Assembly (NCBI GenBank): GCA_945910005.1
Contig: OX246741.1
Location: 10,960,669-11,024,668, forward strand
Source of the DNA: Isoperla grammatica
Lineage: Eukaryota; Arthropoda; Insecta; Plecoptera; Perlodidae
Direction: 5' to 3'
DNA length: 64,000 nt
Both the position numbers and the translations under genes were made by a program. Below, one piece after another: positions 23,801-36,539 of this stretch; positions within the stretch are counted from its first letter, which is position 1, and each line of letters starts with the position of its first letter. Under the pieces are notes generated by a model. That model did not search any database and had not been told where the DNA came from. It saw nothing but the letters and a program-made list of their open reading frames with translations.

Positions 23801-26800
23801 TCACCCTACCTAAAGCTAACATCTCCTGGTGTAGTCTACTCGTACGACAGGCAGGGGCCTAGCTACCCTGAGTCTCTCTACCCGGTCGGTATTACTATTG
23901 AGTTGTTCCCTACACTAACAAACACAATGCTTATATCCACACACCCCAACGCACTATATGTGTGCCTTCACCCTACCTACAGCTAACATCTCCTGGTGTA
24001 GTCTACTCGTACGACAGGCAGGGGCCTAGCTACCCTGAGTCTCTCTACCCGGTCGGTATTACTATTGAGTTGTTCCCTACACTAACAAACACAATGCTTA
24101 TATCCACACACCCCAACGCACTATATGTGTGCCTTCACCCTACCTACAGCTAACATCTCCTGGTGTAGTCTACTCGTACGACAGGCAGGGGCCTAGCTAC
24201 CCTGAGTCTCTCTACCCGGTCGGTATTACTATTGAGTTGTTCCCTACACTAACAAACACAATGCTTATATCCACACACCCCAACGCACTATATGTGTGCC
24301 TTCACCCTACCTACAGCTAACATCTCCTGGTGTAGTCTACTCGTACGACAGGCAGGGGCCTAGCTACCCTGAGTCTCTCTACCCGGTCGGTATTACTATT
24401 GAGTTGTTCCCTACACTAACAAACACAATGCTTATATCCACACACCCCAACGCACTATATGTGTGCCTTCACCCTACCTACAGCTAACATCTCCTGGTGT
24501 AGTCTACTCGTACGACAGGCAGGGGCCTAGCTACCCTGAGTCTCTCTACCCGGTCGGTATTACTATTGAGTTGTTCCCTACACTAACAAACACAATGCTT
24601 ATATCCACACACCCCAACGCACTATATGTGTGCCTTCACCCTACCTACAGCTAACATCTCCTGGTGTAGTCTACTCGTACGACAGGCAGGGGCCTAGCTA
24701 CCCTGAGCCTCTCTACCCGGTCGGTATTACTATTGAGTTGTTCCCTACACTAACAAACACAATGCTTATATCCACACACCCCAACGCACTATATGTGTGC
24801 CTTCACCCTACCTACAGCTAACATCTCCTGGTGTAGTCTACTCGTACGACAGGCAGGGGCCTAGCTACCCTGAGTCTCTCTACCCGGTCGGTATTACTAT
24901 TGAGTTGTTCCCTACACTAACAAACACAATGCTTATATCCACACACCCCAACGCACTATATGTGTGCCTTCACCCTACCTACAGCTAACATCTCCTGGTG
25001 TAGTCTACTCGTACGATAGGCAGGGGCCTAGCTACCCTGAGTCTCTCTACCCGGTCGGTATTACTATTGAGTTGTTCCCTACACTAACAAACACAATGCT
25101 TATATCCACACACCCCAACGCACTATATGTGTGCCTTCACCCTACCTACAGCTAACATCTCCTGGTGTAGTCTACTCGTACGACAGGCAGGGGCCTAGCT
25201 ACCCTGAGTCTCTCTACCCGGTCGGTATTACTATTGAGTTGTTCCCTACACTAACAAACACAATGCTTATATCCACACACCCCAACGCACTATATGTGTG
25301 CCTTCACCCTACCTACAGCTAACATCTCCTGGTGTAGTCTACTCGTACGACAGGCAGGGGCCTAGCTACCCTGAGTCTCTCTACCCGGTCGGTATTACTA
25401 TTGAGTTGTTCCCTACACTAACAAACACAATGCTTATATCCACACACCCCAACGCACTATATGTGTGCCTTCACCCTACCTACAGCTAACATCTCCTGGT
25501 GTAGTCTACTCGTACGACAGGCAGGGGCCTAGCTACCCTGAGTCTCTCTACCCGGTCGGTATTACTATTGAGTTGTTCCCTACACTAACAAACTCAATGC
25601 TTATATCCACACACCCCAACGCACTATATGTGTGCCTTCACCCTACCTAAAGCTAACATCTCCTGGTGTAGTCTACTCGTACGATAGGCAGGGGCCTAGC
25701 TACCCTGAGCCTCTCTACCCGGCAGGCATTATTATTAAGTTGTTCCCTACACTAACAAACACAATGCTTATATCCACACACCCCAACGCACTATATGTGT
25801 GCCTTCACCCTACCTACAGCTAACATCTCCTGGTGTAGTCTACTCGTACGACAGGCAGGGGCCTAGCTACCCTGAGCCTCTCTACCCGGTCGGTATTACT
25901 ATTGAGTTGTTCCCTACACTAACAAACACAATGCTTATATCCACACACCCCAACGCACTATATGTGTGCCTTCACCCTACCTAAAGCTAACATCTCCTGG
26001 TGTAGTCTACTCGTACGACAGGCAGGGGCCTAGCTACCCTGAGTCTCTCTACCCGGTCGGTATTACTATTGAGTTGTTCCCTACACTAACAAACACAATG
26101 CTTATATCCACACACCCCAACGCACTATATGTGTGCCTTCACCCTACCTACAGCTAACATCTCCTGGTGTAGTCTACTCGTACGACAGGCAGGGGCCTAG
26201 CTACCCTGAGCCTCTCTACCCGGTCGGTATTACTATTGAGTTGTTCCCTACACTAACAAACACAATGCTTATATCCACACACCCCAACGCACTATATGTG
26301 TGCCTTCACCCTACCTACAGCTAACATCTCCTGGTGTAGTCTACTCGTACGATAGGCAGGGGCCTAGCTACCCTGAGTCTCTCTACCCGGTCGGTATTAC
26401 TATTGAGTTGTTCCCTACACTAACAAACACAATGCTTATATCCACACACCCCAACGCACTATATGTGTGCCTTCACCCTACCTACAGCTAACATCTCCTG
26501 GTGTAGTCTACTCGTACGATAGGCAGGGGCCTAGCTACCCTGAGTCTCTCTACCCGGTCGGTATTACTATTGAGTTGTTCCCTACACTAACAAACACAAT
26601 GCTTATATCCACACACCCCAACGCACTATATGTGTGCCTTCACCCTACCTACAGCTAACATCTCCTGGTGTAGTCTACTCGTACGACAGGCAGGGGCCTA
26701 GCTACCCTGAGTCTCTCTACCCGGTCGGTATTACTATTGAGTTGTTCCCTACACTAACAAACACAATGCTTATATCCACACACCCCAACGCACTATATGT

Positions 26801-29800
26801 GTGCCTTCACCCTACCTACAGCTAACATCTCCTGGTGTAGTCTACTCGTACGACAGGCAGGGGCCTAGCTACCCTGAGTCTCTCTACCCGGTCGGTATTA
26901 CTATTGAGTTGTTCCCTACACTAACAAACACAATGCTTATATCCACACACCCCAACGCACTATATGTGTGCCTTCACCCTACCTACAGCTAACATCTCCT
27001 GGTGTAGTCTACTCGTACGACAGGCAGGGGCCTAGCTACCCTGAGTCTCTCTACCCGGTCGGTATTACTATTGAGTTGTTCCCTACACTAACAAACACAA
27101 TGCTTATATCCACACACCCCAACGCACTATATGTGTGCCTTCACCCTACCTACAGCTAACATCTCCTGGTGTAGTCTACTCGTACGACAGGCAGGGGCCT
27201 AGCTACCCTGAGTCTCTCTACCCGGTCGGTATTACTATTGAGTTGTTCCCTACACTAACAAACACAATGCTTATATCCACACACCCCAACGCACTATATG
27301 TGTGCCTTCACCCTACCTACAGCTAACATCTCCTGGTGTAGTCTACTCGTACGATAGGCAGGGGCCTAGCTACCCTGAGTCTCTCTATCCGGTCGGTATT
27401 ACTATTGAGTTGTTCCCTACACTTACAAACAATGCTTATATCCACACACCCCAACGCACTATATGTGTGCCTTCACCCTACCTACAGCTAACATCTCCTG
27501 GTGTAGTCTACTCGTACGACAGGCAGGGGCCTAGCTACCCTGAGTCTCTCTACCCGGCAGGCATTATTATTAAGTTGTTCCCTACACTAACAAACTCAAT
27601 GCTTATATCCACACACCCCAACGCACTATATGTGTGCCTTCACCCTACCTACAGCTAACATCTCCTGGTGTAGTCTACTCGTACGACAGGCAGGGGCCTA
27701 GCTACCCTGAGTCTCTCTACCCGGCAGGCATTATTATTAAGAATTGTTCCCTACACTAACAAACTCAATGCTTATATCCACACACCCCAACGCACTATAT
27801 GTGTGCCTTCACCCTACCTACAGCTAACATCTCCTGGTGTAGTCTACTCGTACGACAGGCAGGGGCCTAGCTACCCTGAGTCTCTCTACCCGGTCGGTAT
27901 TACTATTAAGTTGTTCCCTACACTAACAAACTCAATGCTTATATCCACACACCCCAACGCACTATATGTGTGCCTTCACCCTACCTACAGCTAACATCTC
28001 CTGGTGTAGTCTACTCGTACGACAGGCAGGGGCCTAGCTACCCTGAGTCTCTCTACCCGGCAGGCATTATTATTAAGTTGTTCCCTACACTAACAAACTC
28101 AATGCTTATATCCACACACCCCAACGCACTATATGTGTGCCTTCACCCTACCTACAGCTAACATCTCCTGGTGTAGTCTACTCGTACGACAGGCAGTGGC
28201 CTAGCTACCCTGAGCCTCTCTACCCGGTCGGTATTACTATTGAGTTGTTCCCTACACTAACAAACACAATGCTTATATCCACACACCCCAACGCACTATA
28301 TGTGTGCCTTCACCCTACCTACAGCTAACATCTCCTGGTGTAGTCTACTCGTACGACAGGCAGGGGCCTAGCTACCCTGAGCCTCTCTACCCGGTCGGTA
28401 TTACTATTGAGTTGTTCCCTACACTAACAAACACAATGCTTATATCCACACACCCCAACGCACTATATGTGTGCCTTCACCCTACCTACAGCTAACATCT
28501 CCTGGTGTAGTCTACTCGTACGACAGGCAGGGGCCTAGCTACCCTGAGTCTCTCTACCCGGTCGGTATTACTATTGAGTTGTTCCCTACACTAACAAACA
28601 CAATGCTTATATCCACACACCCCAACGCACTATATGTGTGCCTTCACCCTACCTAAAGCTAACATCTCCTGGTGTAGTCTACTCGTACGACAGGCAGGGG
28701 CCTAGCTACCCTGAGCCTCTCTACCCGGTCGGTATTACTATTGAGTTGTTCCCTACACTAACAAACACAATGCTTATATCCACACACCCCAACGCACTAT
28801 ATGTGTGCCTTCACCCTACCTACAGCTAACATCTCCTGGTGTAGTCTACTCGTACGACAGGCAGGGGCCTAGCTACCCTGAGTCTCTCTACCCGGCAGGC
28901 ATTATTATTAAGTTGTTCCCTACACTAACAAACTCAATGCTTATATCCACACACCCCAACGCACTATATGTGTGCCTTCACCCTACCTACAGCTAACATC
29001 TCCTGGTGTAGTCTACTCGTACGACAGGCAGGGGCCTAGCTACCCTGAGCCTCTCTACCCGGTCGGTATTACTATTGAGTTGTTCCCTACACTAACAAAC
29101 ACAATGCTTATATCCACACACCCCAACGCACTATATGTGTGCCTTCACCCTACCTACAGCTAACATCTCCTGGTGTAGTCTACTCGTACGATAGGCAGGG
29201 GCCTAGCTACCCTGAGTCTCTCTATCCGGTCGGTATTACTATTGAGTTGTTCCCTACACTTACAAACAATGCTTATATCCACACACCCCAACGCACTATA
29301 TGTGTGCCTTCACCCTACCTACAGCTAACATCTCCTGGTGTAGTCTACTCGTACGACAGGCAGGGGCCTAGCTACCCTGAGTCTCTCTACCCGGCAGGCA
29401 TTATTATTAAGTTGTTCCCTACACTAACAAACTCAATGCTTATATCCACACACCCCAACGCACTATATGTGTGCCTTCACCCTACCTACAGCTAACATCT
29501 CCTGGTGTAGTCTACTCGTACGACAGGCAGGGGCCTAGCTACCCTGAGTCTCTCTACCCGGCAGGCATTATTATTAAGTTGTTCCCTACACTAACAAACT
29601 CAATGCTTATATCCACACACCCCAACGCACTATATGTGTGCCTTCACCCTACCTACAGCTAACATCTCCTGGTGTAGTCTACTCGTACGACAGGCAGGGG
29701 CCTAGCTACCCTGAGTCTCTCTACCCGGCAGGCATTATTATTAAGTTGTTCCCTACACTAACAAACTCAATGCTTATATCCACACACCCCAACGCACTAT

Positions 29801-32336
29801 ATGTGTGCCTTCACCCTACCTACAGCTAACATCTCCTGGTGTAGTCTACTCGTACGACAGGCAGGGGCCTAGCTACCCTGAGTCTCTCTACCCGGCAGGC
29901 ATTATTATTAAGTTGTTCCCTACACTAACAAACTCAATGCTTATATCCACACACCCCAACGCACTATATGTGTGCCTTCACCCTACCTACAGCTAACATC
30001 TCCTGGTGTAGTCTACTCGTACGACAGGCAGGGGCCTAGCTACCCTGAGCCTCTCTACCCGGTCGGTATTACTATTGAGTTGTTCCCTACACTAACAAAC
30101 ACAATGCTTATATCCACACACCCCAACGCACTATATGTGTGCCTTCACCCTACCTACAGCTAACATCTCCTGGTGTAGTCTACTCGTACGACAGGCAGGG
30201 GCCTAGCTACCCTGAGCCTCTCTACCCGGCAGGCATTATTATTAAGTTGTTCCCTACACTAACAAACTCAATGCTTATATCCACACACCCCAACGCACTA
30301 TATGTGTGCCTTCACCCTACCTACAGCTAACATCTCCTGGTGTAGTCTACTCGTACGACAGGCAGGGGCCTAGCTACCCTGAGCCTCTCTACCCGGCAGG
30401 CATTATTATTAAGTTGTTCCCTACACTAACAAACTCAATGCTTATATCCACACACCCCAACGCACTATATGTGTGCCTTCACCCTACCTAAAGCTAACAT
30501 CTCCTGGTGTAGTCTACTCGTACGACAGGCAGGGGCCTAGCTACCCTGAGCCTCTCTACCCGGCAGGCATTATTATTAAGTTGTTCCCTACACTAACAAA
30601 CTCAATGCTTATATCCACACACCCCAACGCACTATATGTGTGCCTTCACCCTACCTAAAGCTAACATCTCCTGGTGTAGTCTACTCGTACGATAGGCAGT
30701 GGCCTAGCTACCCTGAGTCTCTCTACCCGGTCGGTATTACTATTGAGTTGTTCCCTACACTAACAAACACAATGCTTATATCCACACACCCCAACGCACT
30801 ATATGTGTGCCTTCACCCTACCTACAGCTAACATCTCCTGGTGTAGTCTACTCGTACGACAGGCAGGGGCCTAGCTACCCTGAGCCTCTCTACCCGGTCG
30901 GTATTACTATTGAGTTGTTCCCTACACTAACAAACACAATGCTTATATCCACACACCCCAACGCACTATATGTGTGCCTTCACCCTACCTACAGCTAACA
31001 TCTCCTGGTGTAGTCTACTCGTACGACAGGCAGGGGCCTAGCTACCCTGAGCCTCTCTACCCGGTCGGTATTACTATTGAGTTGTTCCCTACACTAACAA
31101 ACACAATGCTTATATCCACACACCCCAACGCACTATATGTGTGCCTTCACCCTACCTACAGCTAACATCTCCTGGTGTAGTCTACTCGTACGACAGGCAG
31201 GGGCCTAGCTACCCTGAGTCTCTCTACCCGGTCGGTATTACTATTGAGTTGTTCCCTACACTAACAAACACAATGCTTATATCCACACACCCCAACGCAC
31301 TATATGTGTGCCTTCACCCTACCTACAGCTAACATCTCCTGGTGTAGTCTACTCGTACGACAGGCAGGGGCCTAGCTACCCTGAGCCTCTCTACCCGGTC
31401 GGTATTACTATTGAGTTGTTCCCTACACTTACAAACAATGCTTATATCCACACACCCCAACGCACTATATGTGTGCCTTCACCCTACCTACAGCTAACAT
31501 CTCCTGGTGTAGTCTACTCGTACGACAGGCAGGGGCCTAGCTACCCTGAGCCTCTCTACCCGGTCGGTATTACTATTGAGTTGTTCCCTACACTAACAAA
31601 CACAATGCTTATATCCACACACCCCAACGCACTATATGTGTGCCTTCACCCTACCTACAGCTAACATCTCCTGGTGTAGTCTACTCGTACGACAGGCAGG
31701 GGCCTAGCTACCCTGAGTCTCTCTACCCGGTCGGTATTACTATTGAGTTGTTCCCTACACTAACAAACACAATGCTTATATCCACACACCCCAACGCACT
31801 ATATGTGTGCCTTCACCCTACCTACAGCTAACATCTCCTGGTGTAGTCTACTCGTACGACAGGCAGGGGCCTAGCTACCCTGAGTCTCTCTACCCGGTCG
31901 GTATTACTATTGAGTTGTTCCCTACACTAACAAACACAATGCTTATATCCACACACCCCAACGCACTATATGTGTGCCTTCACCCTACCTACAGCTAACA
32001 TCTCCTGGTGTAGTCTACTCGTACGATAGGCAGGGGCCTAGCTACCCTGAGTCTCTCTACCCGGCAGGCATTATTATTGAGTTGTTCCCTACACTTACAA
32101 ACAATGCTTATATCCACACACCCCAACGCACTATATGTGTGCCTTCACCCTATCTGTAGCTAACATCTTCTGGTGTAGTCTACTCGTACGACAGGCAGTG
32201 GCCTAGCTACCCTGAGTCTCTCTACCCGGCCGGTATTATTGAGTTGTTCCCTTCACTTACAAACAATGCTTATATCCACACACCCCAACGCACTATATGT
32301 GTGACTTGACCCTACCTGTAGCGGACACCTCCTGGT
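20801..32336. repeat. 167-bp satellite array, about 69 units
   Basis: A continuous head-to-tail array with a 167-bp period; most units are 167 bp and a few are 165-169 because of 1-2 nt indels. Each unit contains actcgtacgacaggcagggg, ctctacccggtcggtattac and aacgcactatatgtgtgcct. Two monomer types differ at ggtcggtattactattgag versus ggcaggcattattattaag; about 15 units are of the second type, clustered mainly between 27.5 and 30.6 kb. Other recurrent variants are gacagg/gatagg, gagtctc/gagcctc, caaacac/caaactc and tacagc/taaagc. Edge units (before 20900, after 32150) are the most diverged, as expected for an unequal-exchange array. The serial 61-63 codon frames are repeat artefacts: 167 is not a multiple of 3 and each frame closes before the next. 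It lies in the inferred intron of gene 1 and its right end overlaps that gene's exon 1 donor. Confidence 0.98.
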
Positions 32337-32438
32337 ACACTTGTCCTGGAAGACTGACGTGGACGCCTCCGTCAAGAGAAGAGCGGTGAACCCCCCCAGG
32401 AACACTGCCCAACACCCCACGACCACCCTGCTGTTCAT
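32316..32438 (-). CDS. exon 1 of a Cys-rich secreted/receptor gene (gene 1)
   Basis: The minus-strand ATG at 32438 opens 41 codons. Residues 1-25 look like a signal peptide: MNSR, then the hydrophobic VVVGCWAVFLGGFTALLL, then TEA as a plausible cleavage site. A short mature start with a C-x3-C pair (DKCTRRCPLQ) follows. The frame ends at a consensus donor (ctacag|gtaggg) in phase 0. The nearest matching exon on this strand is 6831-6890, also phase 0. The joined product starts as a secreted or type I membrane protein whose C-x3-C order recalls Sevenless/ROS1 N-termini; that identity is a guess. An acceptor-like cctcttacag lies just upstream, so an untranslated first exon is possible. The last ~21 exon bases and the donor are homologous to the 167-bp satellite unit. 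Confidence 0.5.
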
Positions 32439-32649
32439 CCTGTAAGAGGCCGCCGTACTCCGCACTGACACTTGTCCATCGCTCACAGAGTTTACCAGTA
32501 ATCACGACACATCGCACATCCACACACGCATTACTCGGCACTCGCGTCGGGTTGAATGGTTCGCGCCAACCGGTAGCGAGATACACGCAGGCGCTGCCGG
32601 GTGAGTGTTGACCTAAGCTTAGCGCTCGACTGACTGTCGGTACGATGAG

Positions 32650-33180
32650 GAGCACAGTTCGCTGCATGGTCCTTGATGGTGCCTTAGGGGGGGCGGGGCG
32701 TCGGGCCCACGCGCTGGTAGCAGGCCCTCTTAGGGTGCTGGGCCCTCTTGGGTGTACCGGGCCCAGCACAGTTCGCTGGTCCTTGATGGTGCCTTAGGGG
32801 GGGCGGGGCGTCGGGCCCACGCGCTGGTAGCAGGCCCTCTTAGGGTGCTGGGCCCTCTTGGGTGTACCGGGCCCAGCACAGTTCGCTGGTCCTTGATGGT
32901 GCCTTAGGGGGGGGGCGGGGCGTCGGGCCCACGCGCTGGTAGCGGCCCTCTTAGGTGTACCGGGCCCAGCACAGATCGCTGGTCCTCCGTGGTGCCATGG
33001 TCTGAGGGGGCGGAGCGTTGGGCCCACGATCGGCCCTCTTAGGGTGCTGGGGTGTACCGGGCCCAGCACAGCTCGCCGTGTCCTAAATGGTGCCCTGGCC
33101 TTAGGGGGCGGCCCACGCGGACCCACTTAGGGTCCTTGGCCCACATACTAGTGGTATTGAGCCCTCCGATGTACCCTGGG
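32650..33180. repeat. GC-rich minisatellite, ~93-114 bp units
   Basis: Five units start agcacag[t/a/c]tcgc at 32651, 32765, 32875, 32968 and 33065. Each carries a G-run (ccttaggggggg), cggggcgtcgggcccacgcg and repeated gggccc. Units shorten and diverge rightwards. It lies upstream of gene 1 exon 1. Confidence 0.92.
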
Positions 33181-34281
33181 TCCACACACTTGGAGCATTT
33201 TATTTAATTTATTAAAATAATTAAGCTGATGTTAATAAACTCTGTGTGCCCAAGAATATACTGGTGGTTTACCAGTAACCACCCCCGACCCGATTTAATG
33301 AATGTTGGAACGGGCGCATTTGAAACATATTTATCAATATTTACATTGCTTATCATACTAGAAGTAACTGTACTCTTATTTGACTTGTATGAAAGATTAC
33401 TACCCTTGCTGGAATTATTTCAATTCAATTTGATTGTATAGTTTTCCTGCCCCATAACAGGACAGGATGGCCGTGGCCCAGGCTAATCCAGCCTGAAATT
33501 CTTCGCAAAATACGACGTTCCAGACTCTAGAGAAGTGTAGACTCCGTAGCGGGACAGTAGTGGCCGTCAAGTGTGCAGCCCCTGATCGGTAGACTTGCCC
33601 GCCACATTCTCGCGTACGCCTGGCAGCCGGGGTAGACACTTGCACGGGTACGCCCCCCTCCCCCCCTCGAGTCGTTCTTTGACAAACAACAACGAACGAC
33701 TGGGAAAACAGTCCCATGTTTGGCGATCACTCGAATCCGACGACCACAAATTGGCCGGGATATGCGAGACTGAAAAAACAGAACACGAGGTGTGTGCTCA
33801 GGTGGGCGGGGGGGGGGGGGGGGGGGGGGGGTCCCCGTCACATTTCACTTGACAATTCTCTTGTAACACGTGCTGTCTCGGTCACATTTTGATGAAGGCT
33901 CGGTGCATGATAATTATTTTTGGTAATAAACCTATAATGTTCGTTTAAACTCAAAATAGTTTACAGTTTTGATAGAATTTCGATTATTTGGCACTTAACG
34001 ACTTATCGTCCGACAACTAGGGAGTGATTGGAGGAGAAGGAGAAAGTAGTACTGATATTCGAAGGAGCTAATGGAAGGAAAGGGAAAGGAGTCTCTTAGG
34101 ATTGGCAGAGTCACCACGGGAAAAATCATAGTACGAAGTCCGGACACAGTCGGGTACTCGCTTAATGAAAGGGAAACAAAACATAAAGTGAATAAATTAT
34201 TATCTTGAAGGCGCAAACGATCTTATTTGTTTACGTATAAGACCTAAACTATAAACACGCCTCCTCAAGTCGGACCGAAGA
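33181..34281. other. no gene seen; contains a 24-nt poly(G)
   Basis: Non-coding DNA with a G run at 33808-33831. Several overlapping open frames of 60-104 codons at 33415-33852 on both strands have no family features. A purine-rich stretch lies at 34020-34110. Confidence 0.4.
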
Positions 34282-34355
34282 CTTTATGACGCGGGATTCG
34301 AACCTATGTCCCGTTACCCCCGAGCATGGTATCATCAAACTAGCTACGCCCCCGT
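34282..34355 (-). repeat. tRNA-like element (SINE head)
   Basis: The minus strand reads ggcgtagctagtttgatgat, then a box B-like ggttcgaatcccgcg, in tRNA spacing. Poor acceptor stem, so probably a tRNA-derived repeat rather than a gene. Confidence 0.5.
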
Positions 34356-34659
34356 GGGAACCATCTTCACCCCAGCCTCGGCACAGTAACGTAACTGAAA
34401 CAATGCGCGCCCCCAGCGATGCTCGGAGACACTGATACACGAAGTCAAGTGTTCCGTCTAGACAAACTTTGGCGTTTGTTTATTTCGCTAGGTTCTATCC
34501 AAAATGTTGCACGTGCGAAGATCTAAAGTAAAGGGGAGCGAGACGGGAAGACGCCAGACCAAACTAATCTGCTGAGCGTGAGAAAAATAACATTCTAATG
34601 AGTCTGTGAGACGTGTTTGTTTGTGTCAAGTGTGCGCGGCATAACCACAGCCAATCACA

Positions 34660-35400
34660 GCACTAGGCTCGTTTGTTTTACCTGCACTAACCTACACTTT
34701 ACTCTAGTGTAGGCTCAATCTCTGTAACATGCGTTTGGGTATATTAAGTGTAGCCAAGTGTAAGGCGTTTGTTTTACCTACACTAACCTACACTTTACAT
34801 TAGTGTAGGCTCAATCTCTGTAAAATGCGTTTGGGTATTAACTATTAAGGTGTAGCCAAGTGTAAGGCGTTTGTTTTACCTATACTAACCTACACTTTAC
34901 ACTAGTGTAGGCTCAATCTCTGTAAAATGCGTTTGGGTATTGTGTAGCCAAGTGTAAGGCGTTTGTTTTACCTCAGTGCTACACTTTTTGTAGCACTTTC
35001 TACAACTGCTTTTCGGCTTATGCAGCAAGTGTAGTGTAATTAAAAGGCGCCAAACAAATGTGTCAGTTCAAAATAAGGAGATCACTATAATCATGAAAAA
35101 CGCATTCTATTTCCACCGATGGTAAAACCGCAGCACTTTCATAATAAATGAATGCATTTTAAAATTGATAGTAAATATTGTGTATTAGGGTTCTTTTGGA
35201 CTATACACGGAAATAGTGTGAGCATGCACACCATAACCTCAAAACGTAAGTAGGTCAGTGTAATGCTTAGTGTAACGTGTAGATAAAAAGCGTTTTCTTA
35301 TTCTGGGTGACGCGAAGCAAAATCAAGTGTAAAAGCCTACAATTAGCCTACACTCACTTACACATTACACTACACTATGCATGTAAAACAAACAAACCTA
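34660..35400. mobile_element. element with inverted ends and internal ~97-bp tandem
   Basis: The ends are inverted: cactaggctcgtttgtttta at about 34661, and the complement of cattaggtttgtttgtttta at about 35380-35400. Inside the left half a 92-102 bp unit (gtttgttttacc, acctacactttac, gtaggctcaatctctgtaa) repeats about three times, starting at 34671, 34767, 34869 and 34961. The right half has inverted related words (gcctacactcacttaca). It resembles a nonautonomous DNA transposon with expanded subterminal repeats. Superfamily and TSD not established. Confidence 0.6.
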
Positions 35401-35411
35401 ATGTGTGGAGA

Positions 35412-35490
35412 TGGCCTCGATGGCGGGATTCGAACCCATAACTCATGAAGTAGAGTAGAACATGGTGCTACCACTGAGCCAACGCGGTAT
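35412..35490 (-). repeat. tRNA-like element (SINE head)
   Basis: The minus strand has box A (ttggctcagtggtagcac) and box B (gggttcgaatccc) with tRNA spacing. The remaining stems are imperfect. It differs in sequence from the 3745-4014 SINE head. Confidence 0.55.
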
Positions 35491-36539
35491 GGTTGTCGTT
35501 CATCAAAACGCCATTTCATTATTCGGCAAAGATTTTACCTATATCTGTAAGAAAAAATCTTAAAATAACGACACAATAATCTACCTACGGGTAAATATTC
35601 CGTTTAATTAGGTACTACAATCAATGTGCCGTCTGTATATTATGTTTGTGGTACATTTGTGGTACTATAGCACGTTTATTTGATTCATTTACTTTATTTT
35701 ATTGATTTATTTAATGTCTATCCTATTCAGTTATAAAAAGTGATTTACAAAGGAGGACCTTAATATTATTTTAGGGTATTGACTGAAAATGAGACACGAA
35801 TTGCAAAAACCTCGCCCACTGCATTTCTCTCCTCCTTGCTCGTGTCCCTTTGATTGATGAAGTCAGCGTAGGGCTCATTTGAGATCACCCATATCTGCAC
35901 TTCTAAACGGGCCTATTATCAGTACAATGTATCATGTTTATCAGTGAGTGGCTGTCTCAGAGCCAGGTGTACCCTAAACCCTAACGTGCGTGCGACTCTG
36001 CGATTACTAGTCCTATAACACAGTAGGCCCTATAATAGCATGCCGATCACACCGCGATACGGACCCTTACTTTATAGCTGATATCATCCACTTTCTACTC
36101 ACACAATTTTCTCGACGACAAATTTCTTGTGAAATATACAAAATGGTTCGTGTTTATAAGGTTGTAATCAAGATCAGAGTGTAGATTCTTGCGTAAGGGG
36201 TGTGAGTGGCACCCAGGACAGTTGTTGTAGTTGTTAAATAAAAATAAAATAAAAACATAAATTCACACTTAGAGTCTACCCACTCAGTAACTAAACTGAT
36301 TTGCAGTGGGGGACTTTAATTTAAAGTGACTAAACCAACCCTGTAGGCTTCGAACACCATCGACGAGTGAGCGATAACCAATCAAAGATCGATATTTTGT
36401 TGTTGTTGTTGTTGTTGTCGTTGTTGTCCGTGTAACTGTATGTAGTGTGCCAGTGGGGTTCAATGATTCATGTTTAACAATGTCGGAGAGATAAGTTAAC
36501 ATTGTTTATTATTATTCCGTGAATACAAACAGCAGACCG
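35491..36539. other. no gene seen
   Basis: AT-rich DNA with a short (TTG)n at about 36395-36427. Confidence 0.4.

Noticed and set aside
20810..32159. Serial open frames of 61-118 codons across the satellite
   Set aside because: They repeat every 167 bp, change frame each unit, end within the next unit and have no splice or start context; they are by-products of the repeat.
20801..32336. CRISPR-like array
   Set aside because: Units are fully homologous along their length with no unique spacers, and the context is eukaryotic.
20801..32336. CENP-B box in the satellite monomer
   Set aside because: No word resembling the 17-bp CENP-B box core (TTCG....A..CGGG) was found in the unit.
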